Assembly (NCBI GenBank): GCA_019634345.1
Contig: JAHQVL010000241.1
Location: 1-43,525 of the forward strand
Direction of reading: 5' to 3'
Origin: Rhodothermaceae bacterium
GTDB lineage: Bacteria; Bacteroidota; Rhodothermia; Rhodothermales; JAHQVL01
Length of the DNA stretch: 43,525 nucleotides
The position numbers and the translations under genes are program-made. The notes under the pieces were generated by a model, which was not told where the DNA came from, made no database searches, and worked only from the letters and a program-made list of their open reading frames with translations. The stretch's first letter is position 1, and every line of letters begins with the position of its first letter. Positions 8,160 to 16,512 of the stretch are shown here, in pieces.

Positions 8160-8464
8160 TGTGGGCACCTATTATTTGCATGGTTATGTTGAAAAGTCAC
8201 TGTAGATGTGAATTTCTTTTGTTCTCTCACTTACCCCTTACTGGAAACCACACAAAAAACTGACACGGCTTAATTAATTTTTTCTTCATGCCCCTTATAA
8301 ATGCAAAAATGGCTATACTTAATCCGTTAATAACGATTTTGGAGACACGATAACTGCACGATTTCTCTTGAGGAGAAGACAGAGGAGAGGACCCACTTCG
8401 AAACTCCCATAATGTGTATCTCGTATGTGTGTTGGATTTCGATCACTATAACCCACTTGAAAAC
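8160..8464. other. Divergent intergenic region before the lemA operon
   Basis: About 300 bp between the TonB-C gene (minus) and the LemA gene (plus). It is AT-rich at 8270-8290 and has a purine-rich stretch at 8369-8393. It must hold the promoters of both units, but I see no consensus element, hairpin or repeat that I would defend. An in-frame ATG at 8414 would add 17 residues of hydrophilic, non-conserved sequence to LemA and is not preferred. Confidence 0.5.
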
Positions 8465-9061
8465 ATGCGTAGTACTGGCGCAATTGTACTAATTGTAATT
8501 TTACTTATTCTTGGCCTTGGAGGGTGTGCTGGAGTGAGCACGTATAACAGCCTCGTTGGCCTTGACGAAAACGTTGAGCGATACTGGGGAGATGTGCAAA
8601 CCCAATATCAGCGAAGAGCAGACCTTATCCCTAACCTGGTTAACACGGTAAAAGGTGCTGCTAATTTTGAGCAAGAAACTCTTGAGTCCGTAACTAACGC
8701 TCGCGCTAGAGCTACATCCATCAACCTGGATGCGGATGACCTAAGCGATCCAGCTAAACTACAGCAGTTCCAGGAAGCCCAGTCCGAACTTGGCCGATCT
8801 TTGGGACGCCTTTTAGTGGTAGCAGAAAATTACCCACAGTTACAAGCTACACAAGCTTTCCGTGACCTTCAGGCACAACTGGAAGGAACAGAGAATCGCA
8901 TTACGGTAGCACGTCGTGATTTTAATGGCAGTGTACAACGCTACAACACCGCCGTTCGAAGCTTTCCAGCAAGCATGCTCGCTGGCGTTTTTGGATTCGA
9001 CCGCAGAGCTGCTTTCGAGGCAGATCCGGGCTCTGAAAGTGCACCAACAGTATCTTTCTAA
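8465..9061 (+). CDS. lemA: LemA family protein
   Basis: The 198-residue protein matches LemA: an N-terminal hydrophobic segment (residues 7-20, with a possible lipobox LGGC) followed by the family core YNSLVGLDENVERYWGDVQ, RRADLIPNLVNTVKG and, further on, VARRDFNGSVQRYN and FPASMLAGVFGF. LemA proteins form a helical bundle facing the periplasm or outside and are widely found next to TPM-domain and HtpX-like genes. Exactly that arrangement occurs here, with the TPM gene 41 bp downstream and HtpX as last gene of the run. The start was set at ATG 8465 because it gives a compact N-terminal anchor. Confidence 0.93.
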   Translation: MRSTGAIVLIVILLILGLGGCAGVSTYNSLVGLDENVERYWGDVQTQYQRRADLIPNLVNTVKGAANFEQETLESVTNARARATSINLDADDLSDPAKLQQFQEAQSELGRSLGRLLVVAENYPQLQATQAFRDLQAQLEGTENRITVARRDFNGSVQRYNTAVRSFPASMLAGVFGFDRRAAFEADPGSESAPTVSF

Positions 9062-9102
9062 GTATACTTACTCCTGGATCTACCCGTATATCTCTAAACA
9101 CG

Positions 9103-9882
9103 TTGCGGAAATACTTTCTAACACTCCTTGTTATCGTGCTTCTTGGGCCCTCAACCCTATTGAGGGCCCAGGGCATTGAAGTGATCCCCCCTTCGGGTAA
9201 ATGGGTTACTGACCTGGGAGACATGATGTCTTCGTCCGAAGAGCGGCAGTTATCCCAAAAACTGGCTGCCTATAGCGACACAACATCCACTCAAATTGTT
9301 GTTGTTACGCTCCCTTCTATGAACGGCGTCCCGGAAAGTGACTATGCCATAGAGTTGGGCAGGCAATGGGGAGTGGGGCAAGAAGGGCAGAATAATGGTA
9401 TTGTTCTGCTTGCATCGAGAGATGATCGGCGCTTATTCATTGCCGTAGGCTATGGGCTCGAAGGAGCCATACCGGATCTTATTGCCAATCGGATTAAGGA
9501 GGATATTTTAATTCCTAATTTCCGGCAAGGGCGTTTTTATAATGGCTTTTCTTCAGCGGCAGATGCATTGATCCTCGCCGCACGTGGAGAGTTTACCGCA
9601 ACCCCTCGTTCTAACAATGAAGGTTTAGATCCGGAAACGATTAAATTCATTATCTGGATCATTATTTTCATTATCATTATTGCAAGCCGGAGCAATAATT
9701 CCAGTGGAGGTAAACGTTATCGTAAGCGAGGTGGCTTCCCAACCGTAGTATGGGGACCAACACTTGGAGGAGGAGGCAGTAGTGGAAGTTTTGGTGGCGG
9801 CGGCTTCGGTGGTGGCGGTTTTGGCGGATTTAGCGGCGGCGGCGGTAGCTTTGGTGGCGGTGGTGCTGGAGGAGGCTGGTAA
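9103..9882 (+). CDS. TPM domain (YgcG family) membrane protein
   Basis: The 259-residue protein has a signal peptide (about residues 1-23, LLRAQG), a TPM domain at about 30-165 (WVTDLGDMMSSSEERQL, TQIVVVTLPS, the GQNNGIVLLASRDDRRLFIAVGYGLEG core and the ILIPNFRQGRFYNGF segment), one membrane helix at about 182-194 (FIIWIIIFIIIIAS) and a glycine/serine/phenylalanine-rich tail. This is the typical YgcG layout. TPM domains have been linked to photosystem II repair and envelope stress, with a phosphatase activity proposed for plant members. The start is TTG 9103. It is the partner of the upstream LemA protein. Confidence 0.93.
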   Translation: MRKYFLTLLVIVLLGPSTLLRAQGIEVIPPSGKWVTDLGDMMSSSEERQLSQKLAAYSDTTSTQIVVVTLPSMNGVPESDYAIELGRQWGVGQEGQNNGIVLLASRDDRRLFIAVGYGLEGAIPDLIANRIKEDILIPNFRQGRFYNGFSSAADALILAARGEFTATPRSNNEGLDPETIKFIIWIIIFIIIIASRSNNSSGGKRYRKRGGFPTVVWGPTLGGGGSSGSFGGGGFGGGGFGGFSGGGGSFGGGGAGGGW

Positions 9883-9903
9883 TCCCTACCAGTGAACGTA
9901 TTT

Positions 9904-10233
9904 ATGAATAGACTTGAAGCGCTACTTGCTTTTTATGCGGAAGATCCGCAAGATGCTTTTACTCGGTTTGCCTTAGCCACTGAATACCTTAAGGCTCAAA
10001 ATACCCAAAAAGCCTTAACTTTCTTTGAAGACCTCGTGCGAGACATTCCTACATACGTTGGTACGTATTATCACCTTGGGAAGCTATATCAGTCCCTCAA
10101 CCGAAGCGATGATGCGTTACGTACGTACCAGCAAGGAATTAAAATAGCCACTGAAGCGCGTGACCTCCATGCGCGTGCTGAGCTTCAAGATGCTTTGCTA
10201 AGCTTGCAAGGCATTGGTTTTGACGACGAATAG
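9904..10233 (+). CDS. Small tetratricopeptide repeat protein
   Basis: A 109-residue soluble protein containing two to three TPR units: DAFTRFALATEYLKAQNTQKALTFFEDLV, then TYVGTYYHLGKLYQSLNRSDDALRTYQQGI, and a final helix pair. There is no signal peptide, so it should be a cytoplasmic scaffold. A GTG at 9892 would add four residues; ATG 9904 is preferred. It sits 21 bp after the TPM gene and 31 bp before the LysM gene, so it belongs to the same transcription unit. Its binding partner cannot be read from the sequence. Confidence 0.88.
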   Translation: MNRLEALLAFYAEDPQDAFTRFALATEYLKAQNTQKALTFFEDLVRDIPTYVGTYYHLGKLYQSLNRSDDALRTYQQGIKIATEARDLHARAELQDALLSLQGIGFDDE

Positions 10234-10264
10234 ATCCACTTGCATTGACGGAACGAGATACGCA

Positions 10265-11269
10265 ATGACTTTTAAACCTCTTTCTCTTCTCTGCCTTCTG
10301 CTCCTCTTGTGCTTACAGGTCGCTGCCGGGCAAGACACCCAGACGTATACAGTCAAGAAAGGCGACACGCTGTACCGAATCGCACGCCAGCATGGCATGA
10401 CTGTAGATGATCTGAAGCGTCTGAATAGCCTGAATACAAACAATATACAGCCGGGGCAAGAGCTGGTTGTATCTGGCCTTCCGCCTCAAACACCCGTTGA
10501 AGGCACGTTGCCTGATCCTGTATTTGAACCAGCTACGCAGGAGCCCTCTGGGTCGCCCCTTACACCCCTACTTGATGAGCCAACGACGGAGAACAGGTAT
10601 AAACCCATCACTCGAGCAAAAAGAAGCTACCGCGTTCGGCCAGGAGATACGTATTACAGTATTGCCATAGAACACGGTGTGCCTGCGTACGCTATCTTTG
10701 CAATGAATGGTGGAAATACGGACCCGCTTCCTGAAAATGAAACGATCTGGATTCCAGACACGGACCCTATCGCTTCCTTTGATGCATCCGACAACCCACG
10801 AACCTACACCGTTCGAAAAGGCGATACGCTCTACGGCATCGCACGAAAAGCAGGCACCAACGTACAACGCCTGAAGGAAGTAAATAATCTGGCCGGAAAT
10901 ACCTTAAGCGTTGACCAAGTCATCATTCTACCTAATCCAGATCCTACTCCACGCCCTCAAAAACAACAACTTCCCCCTTTATTTCAATCGGGACCTGTCA
11001 TAATGTATCCTGAGACGTTTACCGGCCGTATAACGGCCAGTGGCGTCCCTTATGATCCCGAACGGTACACCGTGAGCCATCCAGAACTAGCTCTTAAGAC
11101 CATTGTGTTGTTGACCAATGCACAAACAGGTCATTCAACATTTGCTGAAGTTACTGATCGTGGCCCTCTTGATACCAAGTTCATGATGGACGTATCTGCA
11201 ATCGTCGCACGTGAGTTACGCCTCACGGCCGGGCTCGATGAGCCCGTTCAAGTTCGAGTTATCGAGTAG
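10265..11269 (+). CDS. Triple-LysM protein with RlpA-like double-psi barrel
   Basis: A 334-residue secreted protein. After a signal peptide (ending QVAAGQD) come three LysM domains, each opening with a Y-x-V-[KR]-x-GDT[LY]Y-x-I motif at about residues 29, 124 and 184. These should bind peptidoglycan. The C-terminal 90 residues form an RlpA-like double-psi beta barrel (TASGVPYD, VSHPELALKTIVLLTNAQTG, DRGP). The DRGP aspartate, one of two catalytic residues in Pseudomonas RlpA, is kept, but the glutamate of the usual TANGE motif is valine here. Lytic transglycosylase activity is therefore doubtful. ATG 10265 was chosen over an upstream TTG because it starts directly at the signal peptide. Confidence 0.9.
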   Translation: MTFKPLSLLCLLLLLCLQVAAGQDTQTYTVKKGDTLYRIARQHGMTVDDLKRLNSLNTNNIQPGQELVVSGLPPQTPVEGTLPDPVFEPATQEPSGSPLTPLLDEPTTENRYKPITRAKRSYRVRPGDTYYSIAIEHGVPAYAIFAMNGGNTDPLPENETIWIPDTDPIASFDASDNPRTYTVRKGDTLYGIARKAGTNVQRLKEVNNLAGNTLSVDQVIILPNPDPTPRPQKQQLPPLFQSGPVIMYPETFTGRITASGVPYDPERYTVSHPELALKTIVLLTNAQTGHSTFAEVTDRGPLDTKFMMDVSAIVARELRLTAGLDEPVQVRVIE

Positions 11270-11294
11270 GCCTTTCGGGCCGTAAAATGCATTA

Positions 11295-12059
11295 ATGGAA
11301 ACGGATACCGCTAATATTTCTACCCCCGTTAAACCAACTTATTTGGGACTTACCAAGACGGCCACCTACGGTTTTCTGGCTGCCTTGCCTTTGATAATCT
11401 TGTATGAGATCCTGATTATCTTTTCGAATCAAGGGCGAGCAGGACAAATCCGTATTAGCTCTGAAGTTTGGCTTCGCCAATGGACCCAATATATTGATGG
11501 CCCTACGCTGCCCATACTAGGCGGCGTCCTTGTTCTGATTGGAATCATTATCGTTTTCCTCGAACGCCACAAAAAAATCAAGATCAAACCCCTCTACTTC
11601 ATGGGCATCATCCTTGAAAGTAGCTTTTATGCGGTTATCATAGCGATTCTTGTTTCTCAAGTGGTTACCTTCATTTTCCCTGCAATGGCTCTCATGGCGC
11701 CTGGATTTCAAATTGAAGATCAGGATTTGATGACCAAAATAGCGCTGTCGATTGGTGCCGGTATCTATGAGGAGTTACTGTTCCGAGTGATTCTCGTTGG
11801 TGGATTGTATGCTGTGCTGCGGTTCTTTCTGGGGACTAAAGTGATTGGATATGTGATAGCTGCCGTTGTAGGTGCCTTGTTGTTCAGCGCTATACATTAC
11901 ATGGGCTCTCTGGGAGACGACTTTACTCTTACTTCCTTTACCTTTAGATTTTTGTTCGGCCTTGCATTAAATGTGTTGTTTCTCATGCGGGGCTTCGGAA
12001 TTGCGGCATGGACCCACGCCCTTTATGATATAATGGTAGTCACTAATTTCTTTGGTTAA
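11295..12059 (+). CDS. CPBP family intramembrane glutamic endopeptidase
   Basis: A 254-residue multi-pass protein with the CPBP (Rce1-like, Abi) signature in its second half: EExxxR in IYEELLFRVILVGG (about residues 158-171), FSAIHYMG (about 200-207) and a final helix with an AWTHALYD motif containing the third histidine. These glutamate and histidine residues form the catalytic site within the membrane. Six to eight helices are visible. The gene is 25 bp after the LysM gene and 25 bp before htpX, so two membrane proteases lie side by side in this operon. The substrate is unknown; processing of envelope proteins is a reasonable inference. Confidence 0.92.
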   Translation: METDTANISTPVKPTYLGLTKTATYGFLAALPLIILYEILIIFSNQGRAGQIRISSEVWLRQWTQYIDGPTLPILGGVLVLIGIIIVFLERHKKIKIKPLYFMGIILESSFYAVIIAILVSQVVTFIFPAMALMAPGFQIEDQDLMTKIALSIGAGIYEELLFRVILVGGLYAVLRFFLGTKVIGYVIAAVVGALLFSAIHYMGSLGDDFTLTSFTFRFLFGLALNVLFLMRGFGIAAWTHALYDIMVVTNFFG

Positions 12060-12084
12060 TATCTGCTAAAGTATAAATAGATTT

Positions 12085-12921
12085 ATGAATACGCTTCGCA
12101 CCGGGTCCTTAATGGCTTTATTGATCGTGTTATTCTCTCTCGTAGGAGAGGCAATTGCCGGGTCACAAGGCTTGATTATCGCTTTCATTATTGCAGTCGC
12201 TATGAACTTTGGTAGCTACTGGTTTAGTGATAAAATCGTCCTTCGCATGTACAAAGCTACAGAAGTAGGCCCGTCCGAGTCTCCCGAATTGTATGAAATG
12301 GTAGATCGCCTCCGCCAACGTGCTGACCTTCCCATGCCCAAGGTGTATATCATTCCTTCAGAGCAGCCCAATGCATTCGCTACAGGGCGGAATCCTGCTA
12401 ATTCAGCTGTAGCTGTAACCAACGGGATTGTACGCTTGCTCAGTAAAGAAGAACTGGAAGGCGTAATTGGCCACGAGTTAGCTCATATTAAAAACAAGGA
12501 CATCCTGACGTCCTCCGTAGCAGCAACTATGGCTTCTGCCATCACGTTGCTGACACGATTTGCGATGTTTTTTGGTGGAGGAAACAGAGATCGAAACCCA
12601 ATGGCAACCCTGTTGATGCTCTTCCTGGCGCCTCTCGCTGCATTCCTCATTCAAATGGCCATATCAAGGTCAAGAGAATATGTGGCGGATCGAGATGGCG
12701 CTATCATTGCGGACAATCCCCGTGCACTTGCCAATGCCCTGGGACGGCTTCAACAAGGCGTCAAGCAAAATCCCATGCGTGCAAATGAAGCTACAGCACA
12801 CATGTTTATCATGAGCCCTTTCTTAGGATCGCTGGGTGGCCTCAAGAGCCTATTTACGACCCACCCTCCTGCTGATGAGCGGATACAGCGCCTATTAGAA
12901 ATGGAACGGACAGGATTCTAG
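12085..12921 (+). CDS. htpX: HtpX-type M48 membrane metalloprotease
   Basis: The 278-residue protein has two N-terminal membrane helices (about 7-23 and 28-42), the zinc motif HELAH in VIGHELAHIKNKD, a further hydrophobic hairpin (TLLMLFLAPLAAFLIQMAI) and the third-ligand region SREYVADRDGA with the glutamate. The length is normal. HtpX cleaves damaged or misfolded inner-membrane proteins on the cytoplasmic side. The conserved ATGRNPANSAVAVTNG stretch supports HtpX rather than another M48 member. It closes a six-gene run that begins with LemA and overlaps the convergent acyltransferase gene by four bases. Confidence 0.96.
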   Translation: MNTLRTGSLMALLIVLFSLVGEAIAGSQGLIIAFIIAVAMNFGSYWFSDKIVLRMYKATEVGPSESPELYEMVDRLRQRADLPMPKVYIIPSEQPNAFATGRNPANSAVAVTNGIVRLLSKEELEGVIGHELAHIKNKDILTSSVAATMASAITLLTRFAMFFGGGNRDRNPMATLLMLFLAPLAAFLIQMAISRSREYVADRDGAIIADNPRALANALGRLQQGVKQNPMRANEATAHMFIMSPFLGSLGGLKSLFTTHPPADERIQRLLEMERTGF

Positions 12922-15539
12922 TCGTCGGCAGCATCTGTAAGATTATCGCCGGTCAACCCAAATCCTAGCTCTGCATCGTTTTCTAACAGTGCTTTGTAAA
13001 AGCCTTTGGCAACCACTTTATGCCCGATTTCATTCAGGTGTGTATCCCATGATGTAAGCCGTACATCCTCTTCGGTGTATCCCTCGTAGGTGCCATCCAT
13101 CGTCACGATTTTGAAGTTTGCTTCTTTTGCAAATCGCTTCAATACCGGATGCCAGTCTTTATTGTACTGCTTTATTTCTTCCGTAATAGGCACGAATGCA
13201 GCAATTACGGGGATACCTTCTCTTTCGCTGACGTCTCGCATATGAAGATAACTTTCACGGATAATCTCCTTCGTATAGGGAGACAATCGGCGTCGCGCTT
13301 CTTGAGGAGGAATGTCTTTGGTGACATCCGCTTTCTCGTAGAGCGCATTCAAGTAACCCAGTGTGATGTCTCTTTTTTCAAGAGACAGCTTTTGGAGTTG
13401 CATCAAGAGCCTGCGTTCCTCTGTTGAATGGATCGCATAGACAATAGCGTCAGGCTCAAATTCAAGCACTTTACCCTGAGTCAAATAAGCGGCTTGAATC
13501 GCGCTGTACCCACCGACTGCAAAGCTCAAAACCTCATATTTTTCGTAGGTCTTGCCGGCGTGGTTCTCATTCAAATAATCCTCTACCAGGGCAGGGAATA
13601 TTTTCGGCTCCTCAACACCAGCTCCTTGCTCATAGGACGCACCGAGCAGTGCGATACGGAATGTACTGGAGTCTTTTTCCATCGCATACTCCCTGTCCCT
13701 CATGCCCCACTGGTTGGTTCTGAATGGTGCATCTTTGATGATACCGTCGTAAGAGGGCTTCAGTACATACACCAGTACATCTTCACCCGGCTGAACCGCA
13801 TCTGAGTTCATCGTCGCCTTCCAATTGTCTGGCTTGTTGATTTTCTGGGTGCCTGTTCCTACTTGAGTCAGATTGGGGCTATTCCCGTCAATCAACCCTT
13901 CGTAATATCCACGCTCTTGGGCACTCTGATCTCGATCATTTAACCGGCCTTCTTGCAAGGAAGCAATAAACTCAGAAGGACGAGAGCCAAAATTTGAATT
14001 CACGCTCGGCAAACCAATGCATAACACACATGCAGCCATGACACTAGTCCGTGTGACTACATTATAGAAAGGCAGCTTATTTTCGTCCCATATTAATCCC
14101 CATCCTTTGTGCTCCATATAGAAGTGGATTACCAGGCTGCCAAAAATGCCAACTATTCCTAGTAGGACAAGCCCATACTCTTGCAATGTCCCAGTAGTAG
14201 CCACCTGCATGATGTACCACCATTCTTCGATAGATTTGCTGCTCCAGAAGGACCACATCAAGCTCAAGAAGAGCAGGGTAACGGTAATCTGCAGCGAATG
14301 GCGAGCCGTTGCACCAAGATCCCATCCTTTCTTGACAGCTTTCTTCTTCTTTCCTCTCTTCGTCTCCCAAACAGAGTTTATAGCTACCAACACACCCAGC
14401 ACCATCCAATAGATGCCGTCAACAGCGGTTAGAGGAAAATCCCCTTGCAACCAAAACCATTGATAGGAATGGAGCAACCAGGTACAGAGGAAAACAACCA
14501 GGGTACTGAATACCAGTGCCGTCGTGCTGCCCCAACTACGCGTTTTCATGAACAGAGGATAAAAGAAGATCTTCATCATGAAGTCCTTCCAATAGATATT
14601 AATCCGCCGCCAGTAGTCGTTGAATCCGTCTGCAAAGTAGTAGAGTCTGTGCGTCTCGGGAAGGTTAAACCCGAACAGGCACATGAGGCCAATGATGAAG
14701 TGAAAGAGACCCGAAATCCGAATGTAGAGCAGATAACTGGATACAATAAATACAACCACACCACCGAGGTCCTGGATTTCCTCAACCGCAGGGCTCATAT
14801 AATAGTAGACAACGCGGTAAATGAGGAGATGGATTGTACCACGGAGCATCCACAAGACGCCTTTTTGATAGATGGTATAAGCGTCCTTGTTGTAGTACGT
14901 CCGGCGGTAGGTGATATAATCTACGATCGGGTAGAAGGGGAAGATGACGTTTGGCAGCATAAAGAAGTAACAGATCCTCTCCCAAAGCGTCGCTTTTTTC
15001 TTCTCATTGCCCATGTCATAGAGATACAGCACCAGTCTGAACATAAACATGGAGCCTAATACCGTTATGATAGCGCCCGACCATGACGTAGTGAGCCAAT
15101 CGGCCCGAAACGCCGTAAGCAATGCACATGCAGCTATAATGAGAGTTAGCCTGGCCCATTTAACGATCGGAATATGACACATTCCAATCAGGGCTAATGA
15201 GATGCCCACCAACCAGGCCGCGTTAACGGGCTGGAACACAATTACCATGGAGGCTACTGTGAGGCCAAAAAAGAACGGCATGCGCCATTGGAGAGGCAGC
15301 CACGCATGAATAACAAACCCACCAAAGATCAGGAATATGAGTTCTCTGCCTAAACCACTGCGCTCCTCGATCCCGTACAAGTCTACGATCCACAGGAGCA
15401 AGGCCAATTGAAGAGTAATTGCCAGAAACTTGGGTATGCTCGCCTCTTTAAATAACGCACTAAATTGGGCTAAGGGGGAGAGGGATTGCGCGTTAGATCC
15501 TCCCATATGACTGATTGTCGTATTATCCGATTTTGGCAT
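12918..15539 (-). CDS. MBOAT acyltransferase fused to a C-terminal SGNH domain
   Basis: The 873-residue protein joins two units. Residues about 35-515 are a multi-pass MBOAT domain, with the FADGFNDYWRRINIYWKDF segment (about 302-320) and the likely catalytic histidine His357 in FLCTWLLHSYQWFW. Residues about 605-860 are an SGNH/GDSL hydrolase-like domain with GAS (Ser635), a central glycine (VGG, 675-677) and the DTH motif with Asp832 and His834. In alginate and cell-wall O-acetylation these two activities often lie in separate proteins (AlgI with AlgJ/AlgX). One chain could carry an acyl group across the membrane and place it on an extracellular glycan (inference). The gene is not next to glycan biosynthesis genes. 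Confidence 0.88.
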   Translation of the reverse strand: MPKSDNTTISHMGGSNAQSLSPLAQFSALFKEASIPKFLAITLQLALLLWIVDLYGIEERSGLGRELIFLIFGGFVIHAWLPLQWRMPFFFGLTVASMVIVFQPVNAAWLVGISLALIGMCHIPIVKWARLTLIIAACALLTAFRADWLTTSWSGAIITVLGSMFMFRLVLYLYDMGNEKKKATLWERICYFFMLPNVIFPFYPIVDYITYRRTYYNKDAYTIYQKGVLWMLRGTIHLLIYRVVYYYMSPAVEEIQDLGGVVVFIVSSYLLYIRISGLFHFIIGLMCLFGFNLPETHRLYYFADGFNDYWRRINIYWKDFMMKIFFYPLFMKTRSWGSTTALVFSTLVVFLCTWLLHSYQWFWLQGDFPLTAVDGIYWMVLGVLVAINSVWETKRGKKKKAVKKGWDLGATARHSLQITVTLLFLSLMWSFWSSKSIEEWWYIMQVATTGTLQEYGLVLLGIVGIFGSLVIHFYMEHKGWGLIWDENKLPFYNVVTRTSVMAACVLCIGLPSVNSNFGSRPSEFIASLQEGRLNDRDQSAQERGYYEGLIDGNSPNLTQVGTGTQKINKPDNWKATMNSDAVQPGEDVLVYVLKPSYDGIIKDAPFRTNQWGMRDREYAMEKDSSTFRIALLGASYEQGAGVEEPKIFPALVEDYLNENHAGKTYEKYEVLSFAVGGYSAIQAAYLTQGKVLEFEPDAIVYAIHSTEERRLLMQLQKLSLEKRDITLGYLNALYEKADVTKDIPPQEARRRLSPYTKEIIRESYLHMRDVSEREGIPVIAAFVPITEEIKQYNKDWHPVLKRFAKEANFKIVTMDGTYEGYTEEDVRLTSWDTHLNEIGHKVVAKGFYKALLENDAELGFGLTGDNLTDAADD

Positions 15540-15882
15540 ACTTATATCGTAAAATCTGCCCTCAACGCCCTTCTAAGAAGCTGAAATAGTCCGCTCGCGC
15601 TTAAAAGAAGATGTGCTGACAGCCGATCCGTAATTATATTCGCAGCTATAGGGCCTGCAAAGGCTGAAATAAGAAAGATTATCCTTCTGGATAGAGCGCT
15701 ACAAAATACTCCTTACGCCAGGCTATCTTTGCTCGGTTTTGGATTACAAAATGCCTTACGTTAGGCTCTTATATATTTAGCCTTTGACTTATTGTGTGGG
15801 TAAATTCGGCAAAGATGTATGCCTGTGATATCGACTTGCCTTGGATAATCCTAAATAAAGAATGGGTATTTATGAGAGGTAA
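15540..15882. other. Intergenic region between the MBOAT and FKBP genes
   Basis: This 343-bp stretch has no gene I can support. It contains an imperfect direct repeat: ACAAAATACTCCTTACGCCAGGCT near 15700 is echoed at 15746-15767 as a shorter variant, each copy carrying a small GCC/GGC dyad. No T-run follows, so I do not call a terminator. The promoter of the acyltransferase gene should be within the first 150 bases from the 15540 side, but no consensus is visible. Confidence 0.5.
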
Positions 15883-16359
15883 TTACTGGGTAGACCTAAC
15901 TCCGATATACTGTACTTCAAAGATTAGTGTGGAGTTGGCGGGGATATTTTGCCGGGCTATTTGCCCGTAAGCAAGTGCGGGAGGGATGACGAGTTGCCGT
16001 TGCCCACCTGGATACATGCCTACAATCCCTTCATCCCATCCTCGAATGACTTGCCCGGCGCCCAGTAAAAAATTGAACGGCGTACCTCTAAAGAAGACGG
16101 AACTGTCAAACATGAATCCGTTTTCCAGCCACCCGCTGTAATGAACAAGAATTGATGTGCCGGCCTCAGCAGGAGCCAATGTTGTATCTCCCTCAACAAA
16201 ATCGATATACCGGAGACCAGAGTCCAATACCGTATAATCGGCTTCATTAAATTCCTGCGGTAATGGAAGTTCGAAATCATCTCCATCGTCGTTGCTGTCG
16301 CATCCACTTAAAATAAAACCAACAAGTACGAAAGAGATCAATAAATAGAGAGACTTCAT
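15883..16359 (-). CDS. FKBP-type peptidyl-prolyl isomerase lipoprotein
   Basis: A 158-residue lipoprotein: signal peptide MKSLYLLISFVLVGFILSGC with lipidated Cys20, an acidic linker, and an FKBP domain from about residue 45 to the end (DSGLRYIDFVEG, VHYSGWLENGFMFDSS, GAGQVIRGWDEGIVGMYPGGQRQLVIPP, LAYG, STLIFEVQYI). The key residues of the FKBP active site (Tyr in VHYSG, Phe in MFDSS, the VIRGW tryptophan) are present, so it should be active in proline isomerisation in the periplasm or at the outer membrane. The ATG at 16359 was chosen because it begins exactly at a lipoprotein signal; an upstream start would add 20 non-hydrophobic residues. Confidence 0.94.
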   Translation of the reverse strand: MKSLYLLISFVLVGFILSGCDSNDDGDDFELPLPQEFNEADYTVLDSGLRYIDFVEGDTTLAPAEAGTSILVHYSGWLENGFMFDSSVFFRGTPFNFLLGAGQVIRGWDEGIVGMYPGGQRQLVIPPALAYGQIARQNIPANSTLIFEVQYIGVRSTQ

Positions 16360-16512
16360 AGCGGGTAATAGGTTGTATGAATCACACAGGTATTCCTGTT
16401 TATGTCGCTTTGCGTGCAAATGTGTTACACGCTAAGTGGGCAAAGGACACAGGATTCGGATGTATGCGCTACTCCTGAAGGTAGTTCCTGGCGCACACGA
16501 ATTAAGCGCTAC

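Noticed and set aside
11295-12059. CPBP ('Abi') protein as phage defence gene
   Set aside because: The family name is historical. The gene lies in an envelope operon with LemA and HtpX, not near defence genes.
14445-15059. Open frame of 204 codons on the plus strand
   Set aside because: It is antisense to the well-supported MBOAT domain and has a charged, repetitive composition without domain features.
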